This document shows positions 49,615 to 61,947 of a stretch of DNA of 64,000 bases, piece by piece. Numbering within the stretch: position 1 is the first letter of the stretch; every line of letters begins with the position of its first letter. A program made the position numbers and the translations under genes. The notes beneath the pieces are model-generated. The model had not been told where the DNA came from, ran no database searches, and saw nothing but the letters and a program-made list of their open reading frames with translations. This DNA is from Absidia repens (lineage: Eukaryota; Mucoromycota; Mucoromycetes; Mucorales; Cunninghamellaceae), in the NCBI GenBank assembly GCA_002105175.1, contig MCGE01000001.1, positions 3,162,001 through 3,226,000 on the forward strand, written 5' to 3'.

Positions 49615-52033
49615 CGCGAGAAGGTAAGCGTAGACAGGTAAAAAGAGTGGGTATGTGTAATTGATTGATCGGTGGTGTTTTATGTAATTACAATATCCGA
49701 GAATAAGTAATAAAAAAAAAGGATAAATATATTTATAAATATAGATATATAATAAAAGAAGGGAAAAAGGAAAGAGAGAAAAAAAAAAAAGATAGAGGAG
49801 AAAGAAGAGAGAAGGAAAAAATTAAAGGAGGAAAGAAAGAGGGAAAAAAGAAAGGCTAGGGGAAAAAGAAAAAACAAAAAAATTAAAAAAAGGGGGGATT
49901 TGAAAAAAGGTCAAGTTGCAGTTCGCTATCTGTATATTTTGTACTATAATGTATGTGTGACCTCACTGTTGGTTTGATTGGTGTCCCCCATTTCAATAGT
50001 GCTGATCTTCTTTTTTTTTTCAGTAGACATCAATCACTAACAATCTTTCCCTTGTATTGAATTCTATTTCACCTTTATTTTCTACTTCAAATAATATATA
50101 TTTTTTTGTGTATATTTCTAAGTGAGTTTTTTCAGGTATCCATTTGCTTTCTCAAGCTTTGTTTTTTTTCTTGGGGCTGCATCATCGGTGATTCAGTGGC
50201 ATCGTCAATCGTCCAATCAGAATCAATGATATTTTATAATAGATACGTAAAAGAATATAATAATAAAAAACAGGATTTGCCTATTTGCTTGCGTCTTACT
50301 TCTAGAACATGAAAAATATTCATCCATTATACTTTTGACAATGATAATGAATTCATTTTTGTTTACCATTGACTCAGTTGCATGAATGTAATGACGAACC
50401 AAAGTGTAAAGCAACCATAATTTTAAACACCGCCATTTTTTTTTCTTTGCGAACCATAACAATCACCGAGTTTTTGTCATTATCGTGATCACCATCATTA
50501 TCATCCCCATCACCACCACCATCTTTTTTAAATAAATGTATTGTAATCTAAAAAAAGAATATAAAAGCTGCATGCATTTTAGTGTCGTGATCACTTGATT
50601 GGGTTCATATAGCGTCACCTGCTTTTCTACACGGAAATGCAATATATTGTTTCACTGATTATGTTTATTGCCGACCCACTTTCCATTTATTTCAAGCACG
50701 GGGCAAGCAATGGACATTGATCAAATCCCGAAGAGAGTCTGCTTGATTGAGGAAAAGAGAGTTGCATATACTGTACCAACTCATTTGGGCGAAAAGGAAA
50801 TACAATACTGTACAAAAAAAAAAGTCCAGGGATCTACGCCCGAAAGCTGTTAAAACTCCGCGCAAGTGGAAAAATAGTTTCTCGCACACGCTAAAAGTGT
50901 AGTGGATAAAAAAAATTACCCCTGGATTTCCTCGGTCGTCTAATTTTTTTTTTTTTTTCCTCGACAAAAAAATGAAAAAAAAAATACAGAAAACATTGTA
51001 TATCAATTTATTCCGTCGAGGGAAAGAGATGAGAATACCGCACAGCTACGATATAAAAACCGGCTGCTGCAGACCAAATTTATCACTGAGGGAATCATGA
51101 AAGTGTGAGTGAGTCGCTTTATTATCCGCATTGAGTGTCCGTGCGTAACATTGCATTCACATGTTGCTTACTGACTCTTTTTCTTTTTTCCAACGACAGA
51201 GTCGATGTACTGTATACTTTTGATGGTTGAAGTTTTCAAATAGAGAAAAACGAGAGGGGGAGTGTAATATGGAAAAACATAAAAAATAGGAGAATTCTTC
51301 CTTGTGAATAATCCCCCCCAGCTTCTCCTTTCATGATTTTACATTGTTTCATTCATTTTGATGATACCCTGAAGCTAGCTATGATGCCATGTTTTGTGTG
51401 CTCAATGCGTATTTTGTATTGTATGGAGTATAATCATTAAGTCTCTATGTGAAATTGGCATAGACGGATGGAATTTTTGATTCTCTTATTAGATCTAGGA
51501 AATAAATGTCCCCTATTATCTTTCTTTCTTTCTCTTTCATTTAAGCAACCTTGTTTCATGGTCATACCAACTTCACGGATTACCACTTACGAAAAAATAA
51601 ATGGTACGAGATAGTGGATTGTTGAGGCGCCGCTTTATTCCGTGGTAGAACAAGAAAAAAAAGTCCGTTTTTTTAAAAAAACGATGGAAATCATTCCAGG
51701 GAATCAAATCAAAAACAGGGGATTTGTTATTCAAGCCTTCCCCAAATTAATAGCTTATTTTTGATATGCACCTTTATGCGAATACAATGAATGGTCCTTG
51801 ATACTGAATCACCCTATTGGATGGTTGCTTTTTGTACAATCGGTGGTTTTCGGGCCGAATCACAAAAAAAAAAAACGAGTCGGTCTTGATGACAGACAAC
51901 AAAAATCAGGCTTTCACTGAAATTTACGGTATTTCAAAAGGCGACAAGGTTAAAAAAATATTTTTTCTTCTTCTACTCTTTTCATCTCTTTTTTTTTTCC
52001 ATCTTTTTTTTTTTTATCAAACTTTTGAAAAAG
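49615..52033. promoter_or_regulatory. divergent promoter region, SWIB protein / CYP51
   Basis: 2.4 kb between divergent start codons. A long purine-rich tract (49745-49910, pyrimidine-rich on the SWIB coding strand) lies just upstream of the SWIB ATG. A TATA-like element near 51048 precedes the mini-ORF described separately. CYP51 is preceded by a T-rich leader (about 51961-52015). No full gene is supported. Confidence 0.45.
51097..51230 (+). other. possible spliced 12-codon mini-ORF (gene relic or uORF)
   Basis: A TATA-like cgatataaaaacc (about 51048) is followed by ATG at 51097. A consensus GTGAGT donor (after 51104), a CTGAC branch-like site and a pyrimidine-rich CAG acceptor (51199) join 8 nt to 31 nt, encoding MKVVDVLYTFDG then TGA at 51228-51230. 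All splice signals are good, but the product is tiny. It may be the surviving 5' end of a lost gene, an upstream ORF of the CYP51 transcript, or coincidence. Confidence 0.25.
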
Positions 52034-54092
52034 ATGGCTGTCACTTCCGCTCTTCTTACATTGCTGCCATCACCTATGAACCTATTGGTGTATGGTGTCT
52101 TGGCTATGGGCGTTGTTTTTGCCATTCATATTCTTTCTCAACTGGTAGGATCCACGAAAAGGAGAAAAAAAAATACGGAAATTCCGTGTAGTTTTTGAAT
52201 ACTCAACCGCATTCTGTTATACATGTACTTTATAGATTGGACCTAAAAATGTTAAACAGCCTCCCGTCGTATTCTCTTGGGTACCTCTTCTTGGTAATGC
52301 TGTTCAATTTGGAATGTAAGTGATAAAAGATGATATTGACAGGTACACACAAAGTATACTGGGCAGTCAACTGATCTCAAGTTGGTGTGAATTTTATTGA
52401 TGCTACTAGGGATCCTATTTCCTTTTTACAAAACTGCCAAAAGAAATACGGTGATATGTTTACATTTACAATGGTGGGAAAGCGTGTTACTGTCTGCTTG
52501 GGTGCCGATGGTAATCAATTCGTGTTCAACAACAAGCAAAACTTGTCCTCAGCCGCTGAAGCCTACAACCACATGACCAAGTTTGTGTTTGGACCGGAAG
52601 TTGTCTATGATGCTCCTCACAGCGTATTTATGGAACAAAAGAAGTAAGTGAAATAAAGAGAAATGGGTGGTGGGGATGGTTCGATTAAAATTAGGTCAAT
52701 GATTAACTCTTGATCCATTACATTCGTAGGTTTATCAAGGCGGGTTTGAACTCTGATTGTTTCCGCCGCCATGTTCCTATGATCGTAAAAGAAACTGAAG
52801 ACTTTTTCAAGAAATACCCTAAACCCTCCGGATTGATGGATTCTTATGGAACTTTTGGCAAATTGATTATCTTGACTGCTTCTAGCTGTTTGATGGGCAA
52901 AGAAATCCGTGCCAGCTTGGATGACACTGTTGCTGACCTTTACTATGATTTGGATCAAGGATTTAAACCTATTAACTTTATCTTCCCCAACCTTCCTTTG
53001 CCTTCTTACCGTCGTCGTGATGTTGCTCGTGAAAAGATGGCTGCTTTGTACTCTAGTATTATTCAACGTAGAAAGGCCGAAGGCGATGAAGTAAGGAAAA
53101 AAAAGCGGAACAAATGAATAATGGAGGAGGCAGGACACATTTATTTAGTCGCTATTTTTTTTTTTTACTAGTCAAACTCTGATTTGCTGCAAGCTTTGAT
53201 GGATGCTACTTATAAGGATGGAACCAGTATTCCCGATCACCACATTGCTGGTATGATGATTGCGGTCTTGTTTGGTGGACAACACACCTCGGCTACCACT
53301 TCAGCTTGGACCAGTTTGGAATTGGCCGCCCGTCCTGACATTGTCAAGGCATTACGTCAAGAACAAATTGAAAAATTGGGCTCCCTCAAGACTGAATTGA
53401 CTTTTGAAAACCTCAAGGATATGCCTCTGTTGGATGCTGTCATTCGTGAAACGTTACGTCTTCATCCTCCCATTTTCCAAATGATGCGTCGTGTGGTGGC
53501 TGACAAGGTTGTGTGTGAAAAGAATGGTATGGAAGTGCCCAAGGGTAACCATCTCTGTGCTGCTCCTGGTGTCACTCAAGGTAAGTTTCGTTATCAGACC
53601 TTTTTATATCTTATGTGTGTGGTGTATATGAGCTCACTATTATTATAATTATTATTATTGAATAGTGGATCCTACTTACTTTAATGAACCTCTCAAGTAC
53701 AACCCTTACCGCTGGATTGAAAAATCAGACCCTGTACATCAATTGGAACAAGGAGATGATGCTAACATTGATTATGGTTTCGGTGCTGGTAAGTTTTGGA
53801 TAGAGTTTAGCTTAAAGTATATCGTTGACTTATCGAATCCCCCACCCCCCTTTTTTTTTTCTCTATAGTCGGTATCTCGTCCAACTCTCCCTTCTTACCA
53901 TTTGGTGCTGGTCGTCATCGATGTATTGGTGAACAATTTGGTTATCTTCAATTGAAAACAATTCTTTCTACCTTTATCCGTATGTTTGACTTTGAATTAG
54001 AAGATGGACAATCTGTGCCCAAGTCTGATTATACTTCCATGGTGGTGGTCCCTGAACATCCTAGTAACATTCGTTATACTTTTAGAGAATAG
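52034..54092 (+). CDS. ERG11: sterol 14-alpha-demethylase, cytochrome P450 CYP51
   Basis: ER-anchored P450 that removes the 14-alpha methyl group in ergosterol synthesis and is the azole target. Seven exons join in frame: 52034-52144, 52236-52315, 52410-52643, 52730-53090, 53172-53580, 53666-53788 and 53869-54092, giving 513 residues. An N-terminal hydrophobic anchor is followed by QPPVVFSWVPLLGNAVQFGM and DPISFLQNCQKKYG. The third exon must start at 52410; the nearer AG at 52381 would bring a stop. Landmarks: I-helix LFGGQHTSATTSAW, ExxR in ETLRLHPP, heme-binding FGAGRHRCIGE. The Tyr in VVYDAPHSVFMEQKK (the site of the azole-related Tyr-to-Phe change reported in one Mucorales paralog, F5) is retained, so this copy resembles the F1 type. 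Confidence 0.96.
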
Positions 54093-55179
54093 TTTCTAAT
54101 ATTATTTTATGTTAGTTGCTAGCTTTATTTTACATTTTTCATTTACTTTTTTTATGCTTTTTAGTACTCCTCCTCGTAATGTATTTCCCCTCACCCCTCC
54201 TGCACACTTTTTTTTTTACAAAAATATATTTATTCAATAAAGTTTACCCTTGCCTTTTATTTAATGATGATGATGAATTATGATGATGATTGTGTTGATG
54301 TTGTTTATCATTTACAGGATGGGATCTGCATATAGTGATCCCGAGACTAACCTCAACGGAAGCATGTCGGCGATTTACCTAAAATCATTAGCGGTACTGG
54401 GGATTTTTTCTTTTTTAGTTTTATTTTTAGCATTAGAACAAGGATATGGTATAGTGACACGAGCCATGAGGCGTTGGCTTTGTCCTATTAAAGAGAGCAT
54501 GAATCAAGAGAATTTTATCTCGTTCTCGAGGATACGCCCATTCATACCAAGAAATATGTGTAACGAATCGAAGTTCTCTCTCTCGTCGATATTGTTCTTT
54601 TTTGGGGGAGGGATGAAAGACAAAGATCGAAATTTCTTTTTTTAATGCTTTGTAGACAGAGATTGAAAAAATGCACAGATGACCCCAATCATCTCCACTT
54701 CCAGTCTCACCCGAGATACATAAAACAAACCAGACCACAAGACCCACATTGTAACCAGCTACTATGAAATAGCCAGTCATTCTGATTTCATATGTATATT
54801 TTTTCTATGAAAGTCATTGGGTCCCATCGTCATTATTTTCTTGTGATGATATCTGTCAAGCAAAACAACAACAGACCTGTTCCAATTCCAATAATTCTAC
54901 ATGTATTTGTAGCACAAATATGCATAGGCCTCTTTTTTACCCTTGTCACACTACGATATAGTGGCCTAGATAAATACCCTATTATGAACGAATATAAACA
55001 AAGAATCATCCAAATGGAATCACCATAACTAGCAATCTAAAACAATAAGCCCAATTATTATCATATGAAGTATGGTATAGTGCAATACAATACAATGAAG
55101 CTAAATCAGATTTTGCACATATTATCATTGTTAGAAGCAAAAGACGATGATGATGGAATGTATACATAAGATAGTTTTT
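54093..55179. other. convergent spacer CYP51 / fasciclin gene with unresolved membrane-like ORFs
   Basis: Contains the CYP51 3' UTR and several open frames that contain hydrophobic segments: + strand 54280-54645 (LAVLGIFSFLVLFLALEQGY) and 54792-55028 (IILHVFVAQICIGLFFTLVT), and minus strand 54780-54433 (NVGLVVWFVLCIS). No splicing scheme joins them convincingly and no family is recognised, so no gene is called. Confidence 0.35.
54236..54241 (+). terminator. candidate poly(A) signal AATAAA for CYP51
   Basis: Consensus hexamer about 145 bp after the stop codon, in an AT-rich 3' flank. Confidence 0.5.
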
Positions 55180-55806
55180 TTATTCAATAAAAAAGAACGG
55201 TAAAACATGATCAATTTTGTAAGCTATACTAAGAGAAGATTGAATTGGATGACTAGTATCTACCAGGGTATCACCATCAAGAAGAATTACCGGATGTTGC
55301 TGCTGTTGGATTAAAGATGAGGGACCAAGTTTGACATGAATGGTTGAACCAGGTAGAAGTGTGTTGAGTATGTTTACATGCTCCAAGCTTGTCGCGTCCA
55401 ACCTCTTTTGAGGCACAATATGCCGTTCCAATATCCTTTCCCATGATTTCTTCGGCTGCGTCTTCCAATACTCCAGAAAGGCTCGGTTAGTAGGGCAAAA
55501 TACAGTGAGTGGCTCTCCGCTTTGCTGTTCCTCAGTTATTCCTGTTTCTGCTATTGATGATATTGTTATTGTAGTGGAATTCAAGTAGGAGAAGAGTAGA
55601 TCATTATGCATCAGTATTTCAAGGAAGATGGAGAGATCCGACTCTGGTGCCAGTTTATCGAATAAGGATTGCTCATTTGTAAAACGATGGCCCTTGAGTG
55701 GAGCCTGGTACAATAACTGTGGTGATGATAGTGACGTACTTGCAACCAATACAGTGATGGTCGATAATAAAAAGAGCCAAGTCAATAGATCTTTATAGTA
55801 TAGCAT
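55180..55806 (-). CDS. small secreted fasciclin (FAS1)-domain protein
   Basis: Intronless frame giving 208 residues from the ATG at 55806. That start places a signal peptide first (LLTWLFLLSTITVLVASTS). The frame is also open upstream, but that extension contains a Phe run from a poly(A) tract and is less likely. One FAS1 domain covers about residues 45-205: SDLSIFLEILMHNDLLFSYL, the PLTVFCPTNRAFLEYW box (FAS1 H1-like TVFAPTN.AF), LERHIVP, and the closing ILLDGDTLVDTS with YKIDHVLPF (H2-like). FAS1 domains mediate adhesion at cell surfaces. No GPI signal is obvious. It is divergent from the STE12 gene. Confidence 0.82.
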   Translation of the reverse strand: MLYYKDLLTWLFLLSTITVLVASTSLSSPQLLYQAPLKGHRFTNEQSLFDKLAPESDLSIFLEILMHNDLLFSYLNSTTITISSIAETGITEEQQSGEPLTVFCPTNRAFLEYWKTQPKKSWERILERHIVPQKRLDATSLEHVNILNTLLPGSTIHVKLGPSSLIQQQQHPVILLDGDTLVDTSHPIQSSLSIAYKIDHVLPFFFIE

Positions 55807-56088
55807 TAAAAAAGACAAAGGAAGTAACAAAAAAAAAAAAAAAAAAAGGTGCGGGCATTTCTTGGCTCTTTGATATTTCAAACACCGTCCGAAGATCAAA
55901 AAAATGAAATCAACCTGAAACATGTTCGTCAATGTGTAAAGGGAACCGATGGTGATACTTGATCAATGTATGAGTGTTTGAAGGGGTTATACAAAATTTT
56001 GATAAACAAAAGACCTATGATTCTTTCCTTTTAACACGTTCATTCTCGAAAAAGCCCAGACTATAAAACGTAAAGTGTAATGTAAATC

Positions 56089-56125
<37 letters not shown>

Positions 56126-56506
56126 AAAGGCGGGATTTTTCTAATTTTATATTATTTTGCTTCTCTTTTAACTCTTCCTATCTTTTTTTTTTTTTTGTGA
56201 TCTACGACTTTTTTCTCCTTTATCACTAAAAAGGGAAGCTGCCAACGATTTACTATTACCATACAAATATCTCTTCCATTGAATTCAAGGGTAAGGTACA
56301 ACTTTTTTGTATATTTATTTGATGAAGTGCATCTTTCTCTTTTTGGAGAAGAATAGACCTCCTTTATTTGTTTAGATTTAGTATAAATATATAATATGAA
56401 AATGAACTCACTTTTTTTTTTTCTTTCTTTTCTCTTTTTTTTTTACCCGTTTAGTAAATCAATTTCATTGATCAGCATTCAACAACCACCAACTACTACA
56501 TTCACA
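55807..56506. promoter_or_regulatory. divergent promoter region, fasciclin protein / STE12
   Basis: About 700 bp with long T runs (56096-56124 and others) and a T-rich leader before the STE12 ATG. An in-frame ATG at 56396 exists upstream, but the sequence between is Phe-rich leader translation, so the ATG at 56507 is preferred. Confidence 0.45.
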
Positions 56507-58482
56507 ATGACTCACACTATGGAAGACATGGTGTTACCACCTCCAACTGAAGAAGACGTCGATACGCGTTTGGAACAAATAAACCAACTCAAATATTTTT
56601 GGCTACTGCACCAACACACTGGGATACTCATCCTGACGATCCACCTCTTCAACGTTACTCCTTGCCGTCGGGAGAGTCTGTGTCATGCGTTCGATGGCTC
56701 CAGGGCTTCTTTATTTCTGGCACCGATATTGTCCGCTCTTTGGTCTACCGCTTTCATGCTTTTGGTCGACCTGTGCAAAATCTCAAGAAATTTGAAGAAG
56801 GCATCTTCAGTGATTTAAGAAACTTGAAACCTGGTACCGATGCCACTCTGGAAGAACCGAAATCAAGCTTTTTGGATCTCTTGTATAAGCACAATTGTAT
56901 TCGCACCCAAAAGAAACAAAAGGTCTTCAACTGGTTTTCCGTGCCTCACGACCGTCTCTTTTTGGATGCATTGGAACGGGATTTGAAGCGAAACAAACTG
57001 GGAACTGAAGCAACATCCGCGGCTGTGGCACTTCCTGCACTCTCGATTACTTTGGACACAACCCAGGCTTTGTTTGATGAATTTAGAAAAAACTTGCTCA
57101 GCGATTTAGATTTGAATGCGTGTTTGATTGATGGCCATCGGGGAACTCAGAAATCAACTTTATCCACTGGACGACAGCCCCCCTTACCAACAATGAAAGA
57201 CGACTCCGGGGCTATCATAGGAAATACAAGTACTATCTTTGGCCAGTTCTCATTATTTGAAGGATCTCCTACCTACAAGCAACGACGTCGACGTACAACT
57301 CACTCCTCAAGATCTGACCATTCTTCTCCTCGTCATCAAAATCGCACCGCACCCTCTGCTGCTCAACCCTCTTTCCGTCCCTCATACTGGCCTTACAACA
57401 ATGAGCATGGTATGGCTTCTTTGGTTGCCCCGAAATTAGCTTCAGATATAGTGGATGATCCATCCAGACTGTACACTTGTCCTCTCAGCTCTTGTGGGAA
57501 AATATTCAAACGCTTGGAACACCTGAAACGGCATTTGCGAACGCATACTATGGAGCGACCTTATCTTTGTGGACTATGCGGCAAACGGTTCTCTCGAAGT
57601 GACAATCTAGCTCAGCACAAGAAAACACACAAGCGACGACAGCACACTCTGAATGAAAATCACAGTGATAGCAGTGACCACAGCAATAACCACAGTCCTC
57701 TTTCACATCAGCCACATAGCATTCCAACTTTTCAAAATGGACAGCAACAGCATCAAAGGCGACAATTACAACAATCTCATTACGAGAAAGGCAGCAATGA
57801 TATTCCTCATCATCAACAGCACTCACATTATAGCGCCATCGTAAAGTCTTCACCTTCACCGCCATCATCAATGTACTGTTCTAATTCTCATCGGGGACCC
57901 ATGACATGGATGCCATCAGCAACAATTCCACCCATAACTGTGACATTCAAGGAAAATAACAGCAGTCAGGGCGGCCATCTTCATGATTTTTTTCCAACAA
58001 TGTCGACATCCACTAGCTCATCCTCTATTTCATCGTGCCATTCATCACCTACGGTCATCCCGCCCATCACATCCCAATTGTTGACCAAGGTAGAACAGTA
58101 TCCTTTTGATCATCGCCATCAACAGCGGCAGCAACAGCAGCAACAAGTCACACCAACAACTCCTACCACTAGCACCATGGATGAACTGTTATCAACAACA
58201 AATCAATCTCATCAGCAGCAGTCGCACGAACAACAACAGGATCATCGGGATTGGCAGTTTAATATGGATTGGGAACAAGGATCATGTCTTTCGTCACCAC
58301 CATCATCTTCCGTGTTTATCCATCCATCGGCATCATCATCTTCTTCATCGTCATCTTCAACTTCAACCTCAACTTCTGCTTATGGTTCATCGACGCCTTC
58401 CTCTTCCTCCGTCTCACATCAGCTTCAACGTCCGCAACAATCAACCGCTTCATTTTACTCGATCCCTTTTAGAATGAACTAT

Positions 58483-58521
<39 letters not shown>

Positions 58522-58674
58522 AATCACAGCTATCATCCTCCTACTTCCACTTCCACTGATCAAGAAAGTCCATCACTCAAGCCTATGGGTGCCAGTGCCA
58601 CCAACTTTTACTATCCTCCATCCGGGTTCCATGACATTTCATTCCGACCGATGGATTCTTTGATGCATTTCTGA
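56507..58674 (+). CDS. STE12-like transcription factor (STE domain + C2H2), one-base frameshift
   Basis: Homolog of the MAPK-controlled morphogenesis and mating regulator Ste12, with the filamentous-fungus layout. The STE homeodomain-like part (about residues 27-165) includes SLPSGESVSCVRWLQGFFIS, GTDIVRSLVYRFHAFGRPVQ, FEEGIFSDLRNLKPGTDATL and CIRTQKKQKVFNWFSVPHDR. Two C2H2 fingers lie near 323-375 ([37 protein letters not shown]). A long Gln/Ser/His-rich tail with a poly-Gln tract (58489-58519) follows. The gene appears intronless. The frame from ATG 56507 (MTHTMEDMVLPPPTEED) to QINQLKYF leaves the STE frame at a T5 run, 56596-56600; one extra T would join it to LATAPTHWDTHPD. No intron can repair it. 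An assembly homopolymer error is more likely than decay, because everything downstream is intact. Product about 722 residues if continuous. Confidence 0.88.
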
Positions 58675-60044
58675 TGCTTCTAGCTCTCTTAAGGTTTTGG
58701 TCATTTATTCATTACACTTCTCATGCTTAGTTTAGATATTAGGTTGTTTTTATTTTATTTTATTTTATCAATCTATCACCCTCTTATACATCTATACTTA
58801 CGCAATTGGTTTAATTGATATTCCATTCTCTTATCTTGTTAGCCTTGATCATTTTCTATTTTTATCATCTTTTACTGTTATGTATATTTTATCTCATCTA
58901 TCACATATCCTTGTCCATCATGTTTATAAATAAATGCATCTCTATTTTATTATCATTAATTTGACTACTTGCCTTTTCCCGTTCCTCAGAGTCTGTCTGC
59001 CTTTTTTTTTTTTTTTTTTTTTTTTTCTGTGCCAAGCAAGAATCGCCTACCACATGGTGTCGTATATATTATTTTATGATCGTCTTGTCCAAGTTAGGTA
59101 TAGCTACCGGAAGATACTTTGCTTTTTTTTTTTTTTTTTTTTTTTTTTTTTGATCTCCTTTCTTCCAAAGGAGCCTATTTTAAAAATAAATAATACAAGA
59201 TATTCCTTAGCAACGCGGGGTTTCTAAAGAAAAAAAATCAGGAACATTCTTTTTATCAGTGATTCGTGGGAAATGGGGTTTATCGCAGCTTTCCGATTCC
59301 TAAAAAATTACAATATCACTTGATTCTTTTATTTATTTATCTTTTTCTCGACAGTGTTCAATTGGATGAGGAAAAATGGGGTGTGGTGATCTTGAAAGAA
59401 GGGGTTACTGCCGATCTCCAAAATGATGGTGATGAGAATCTTCCCCACATTTTTCCTCGAATAATAAATCATCTGATAGAACATTCACCTCCCTCCCTCC
59501 CTCCCCCTTTCCATCGGCAAATCTATTTCACCCATTTGATCAATACTATACATCATACACAGTATGTAGCGGACAAAATTCTAGTCTCGGCGAAGGATCA
59601 CGCCCCCAAGGCATATACTAATGGTTTCATAAAATGCCTTGTTCCTTGAAATTGTGTACAATCCATCATAGTAGCGTTAGATGGCCCGTTCTGATGATCC
59701 GTGACACAGTATCAAGATTCGTTTTTCTTTTTAAAAAAAAGTCTACTCAAAAGTTGACAGCTTGGCTCCCCGTATCACAATTGACGCTTTGGCTCATTGT
59801 AGATGTGTGTTACTATTTTATCACGTAGTAACTTCATTATTTCACCCAATATCTTTTTATATATTTGTACAATAATGTGCCTTACAGTTGGAAAGAATTG
59901 GCAGCAGTTACTTTATAGAATGAACCTAAAGGATGCAGCAACGACCGGAGATCGAAATGTGGATATAGAAAAAAAACCCACCAAAACGTGTTTCCCAATT
60001 TCACCTTCTCTTTTTTTGCTTTGATCCACTTGCATACAATCATC
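58675..60044. other. spacer with T runs and an unrecognised open frame
   Basis: STE12 3' UTR with AATAAA at 58929-58934, T runs near 58999-59026 and 59124-59150, and the NMT promoter. A + strand frame within 59266-59649 (VQLDEEKWGVVILKEGVTAD, LPHIFPRIINHLIEHSP) has an AG-preceded start and looks partly protein-like. It matches no family I know, so it is not called as a gene. Confidence 0.45.
58929..58934 (+). terminator. candidate poly(A) signal AATAAA for STE12
   Basis: Consensus hexamer about 255 bp after the stop codon. Confidence 0.4.
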
Positions 60045-61947
60045 ATGTCTGACGATAAAAACAAACAACCCTCATCAAAAGAAGAACAATTGGATGAATT
60101 GGTCAACAAAATAGCTGGTGGAAAGAAAAAGGCGGCCCCAGAAGTACGTGCGAAACTCGAAGCGTTAATGCAATCTCTGGCTTTACAAGAATCTTCAGGG
60201 AATGGCAAAAAACCAATGGAGGAACACAAGTTTTGGAATACTCAACCTGTACCAAAGCACGGTAGGTTTTCCTTTTCCCCTAAAAAAATATGACATTTGT
60301 ACTTACTGTTATTTTACTTGCACCTACTACTTTTCTTTGTGTCTAGATGAACAAATCACTGATATGGGACCTATTGAACCTTCTGTCCCTCTGGACCAAA
60401 TTAGCAAAGAACCCACCGCTTTGCCCAAAGAATTTGAATGGTGTGAACTCGATATGAATGTCGAGAAGGATGTAAGTTTAATCTGAAGTTTGGCAATTGA
60501 CAATACTACAATACCCGGGCTCACCCAGTTCCTCCTCCCCTGCGTCTTTCTCTTTTTATTAGGCCAAAGACCTTTATGAATTCTTGACACTGAACTATGT
60601 AGAAGACGATAACAATCAATTCCGATTCGACTACCCTGTCGAATTTTTAAAATGGTATGAGATCCAAAAGAACATCATGTATTTATGGGTACCTGACTTC
60701 CGTTTCTTTTCATCAGGGCTCTTCAACCTCCTCAGTGGCGTAAAGATTGGCTTGTGGGCGTACGTGTGGCATCCAACAAGAAATTAGTAGCGTTTATCAG
60801 TGCTATTCCTGTGCAATTACGCACATTTGATAAGTATGTATCTGTTGTAAAACAACAAAATGAAGGATAGGATACTCAACTGCCCCCCCCCATGCTTTTT
60901 TTCCCCATCATCTGTAGATCCACTTTGATGACTGAAATTAACTTTTTAAATGTGCATAAAAAGCTTCGATCCAAACGACTGACGCCAGTGATGATCCGTG
61001 AAATCACGCGCCGTAGCCATCTTCATGGTATTTTTCAAGCTGTTTATACTGCTGGTGCGGTGCTTCCTAAATCGGTGTCTACCTGTCAGTAAGTTGAAAA
61101 AAAAGAGGCTCTCCTCCACATGCGTATTTTTTTATCTGCACAAACATGCACAAAGAAGATGGGGCAAAAAGTGACGAAGTGTTTCTTGTATTGCGTAGAT
61201 ACTTCCATCGATCTTTGAATCCCAAAAAACTGGTCGAATGCGGATTTTCTAGGATTCCTAAATCGTGGACATTGGCTCGCTTGATCAAACACTGTAAAGT
61301 GCCCGAAAAAACAAGTACCACTGGATTTCGTGAAATGCAACCAAAAGATATACCTCAAGTCCGTGTCTTGCTCAACAAGTATTTGGAGCGATTTGATATT
61401 GCGCCTCAATTCGATACAGATGAAGATATTGAACACTGGATTTTGCCTCACAAAGATGTTGTGTGGAGTTACGTGGTAGAGGTAAGTGTAGATTATAAAA
61501 AGAAAAGGAAAAATATAACAGTAATCAACCTTTGTTTTTATCATCATGGATTTTTTTTTCTAGGATGCTACAACGAAAAAGATCACAGATATGATATCCT
61601 TCTACTCCTTACCCAGTTCGGTGATTGGCAATCCCAAACACAAAACGCTTAATGCTGCTTATTTATTCTATAGCGCAACGGATGTGGCCTTCAGCGAAGC
61701 GAACCAAACAACGCAAGATGGGTCTCCTGATCTCTTGAACAAGCGAATGAATGAACTGGTCTCCGATGCTTTGATTGTAGCAAAACAACTTGGATTTGAT
61801 GTGATGAATGCGCTTCATTTACTGGATAACGGGCGCGTGTTGCAACAACAGAAATTTGGTGCTGGTGATGGATTCTTGAACTACTATCTTTACAACTGGC
61901 GATGTCCTAATGTGGACAACAACAAGATTGGGTTGGTTATGTTTTAG
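60045..61947 (+). CDS. NMT1: glycylpeptide N-myristoyltransferase
   Basis: Transfers myristate from myristoyl-CoA to N-terminal glycines of target proteins in the cytosol. Seven exons join in frame: 60045-60261, 60347-60471, 60563-60654, 60717-60833, 60918-61088, 61199-61481 and 61564-61947, giving 462 residues, normal for fungal NMT. Landmarks: [10 protein letters not shown] near residue 66, [71 protein letters not shown], the block [17 protein letters not shown], and the C-terminal [15 protein letters not shown]. The last residues (GLVMF) reach the usual end, where the C-terminal carboxylate serves as catalytic base in studied NMTs. The antisense frames are shadows. Confidence 0.97.

Noticed and set aside
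52316..52381. CYP51 intron 2 ending at the AG at 52380-52381
   Set aside because: It gives the wrong phase and an early stop; the AG at 52408-52409 gives QFGMDPISFLQNC, matching the family.
59266..59649. 127-codon + strand frame between STE12 and NMT
   Set aside because: Partly protein-like, but no recognised family, no clear start context and stops in the continuation; kept only as a note in the spacer entry.
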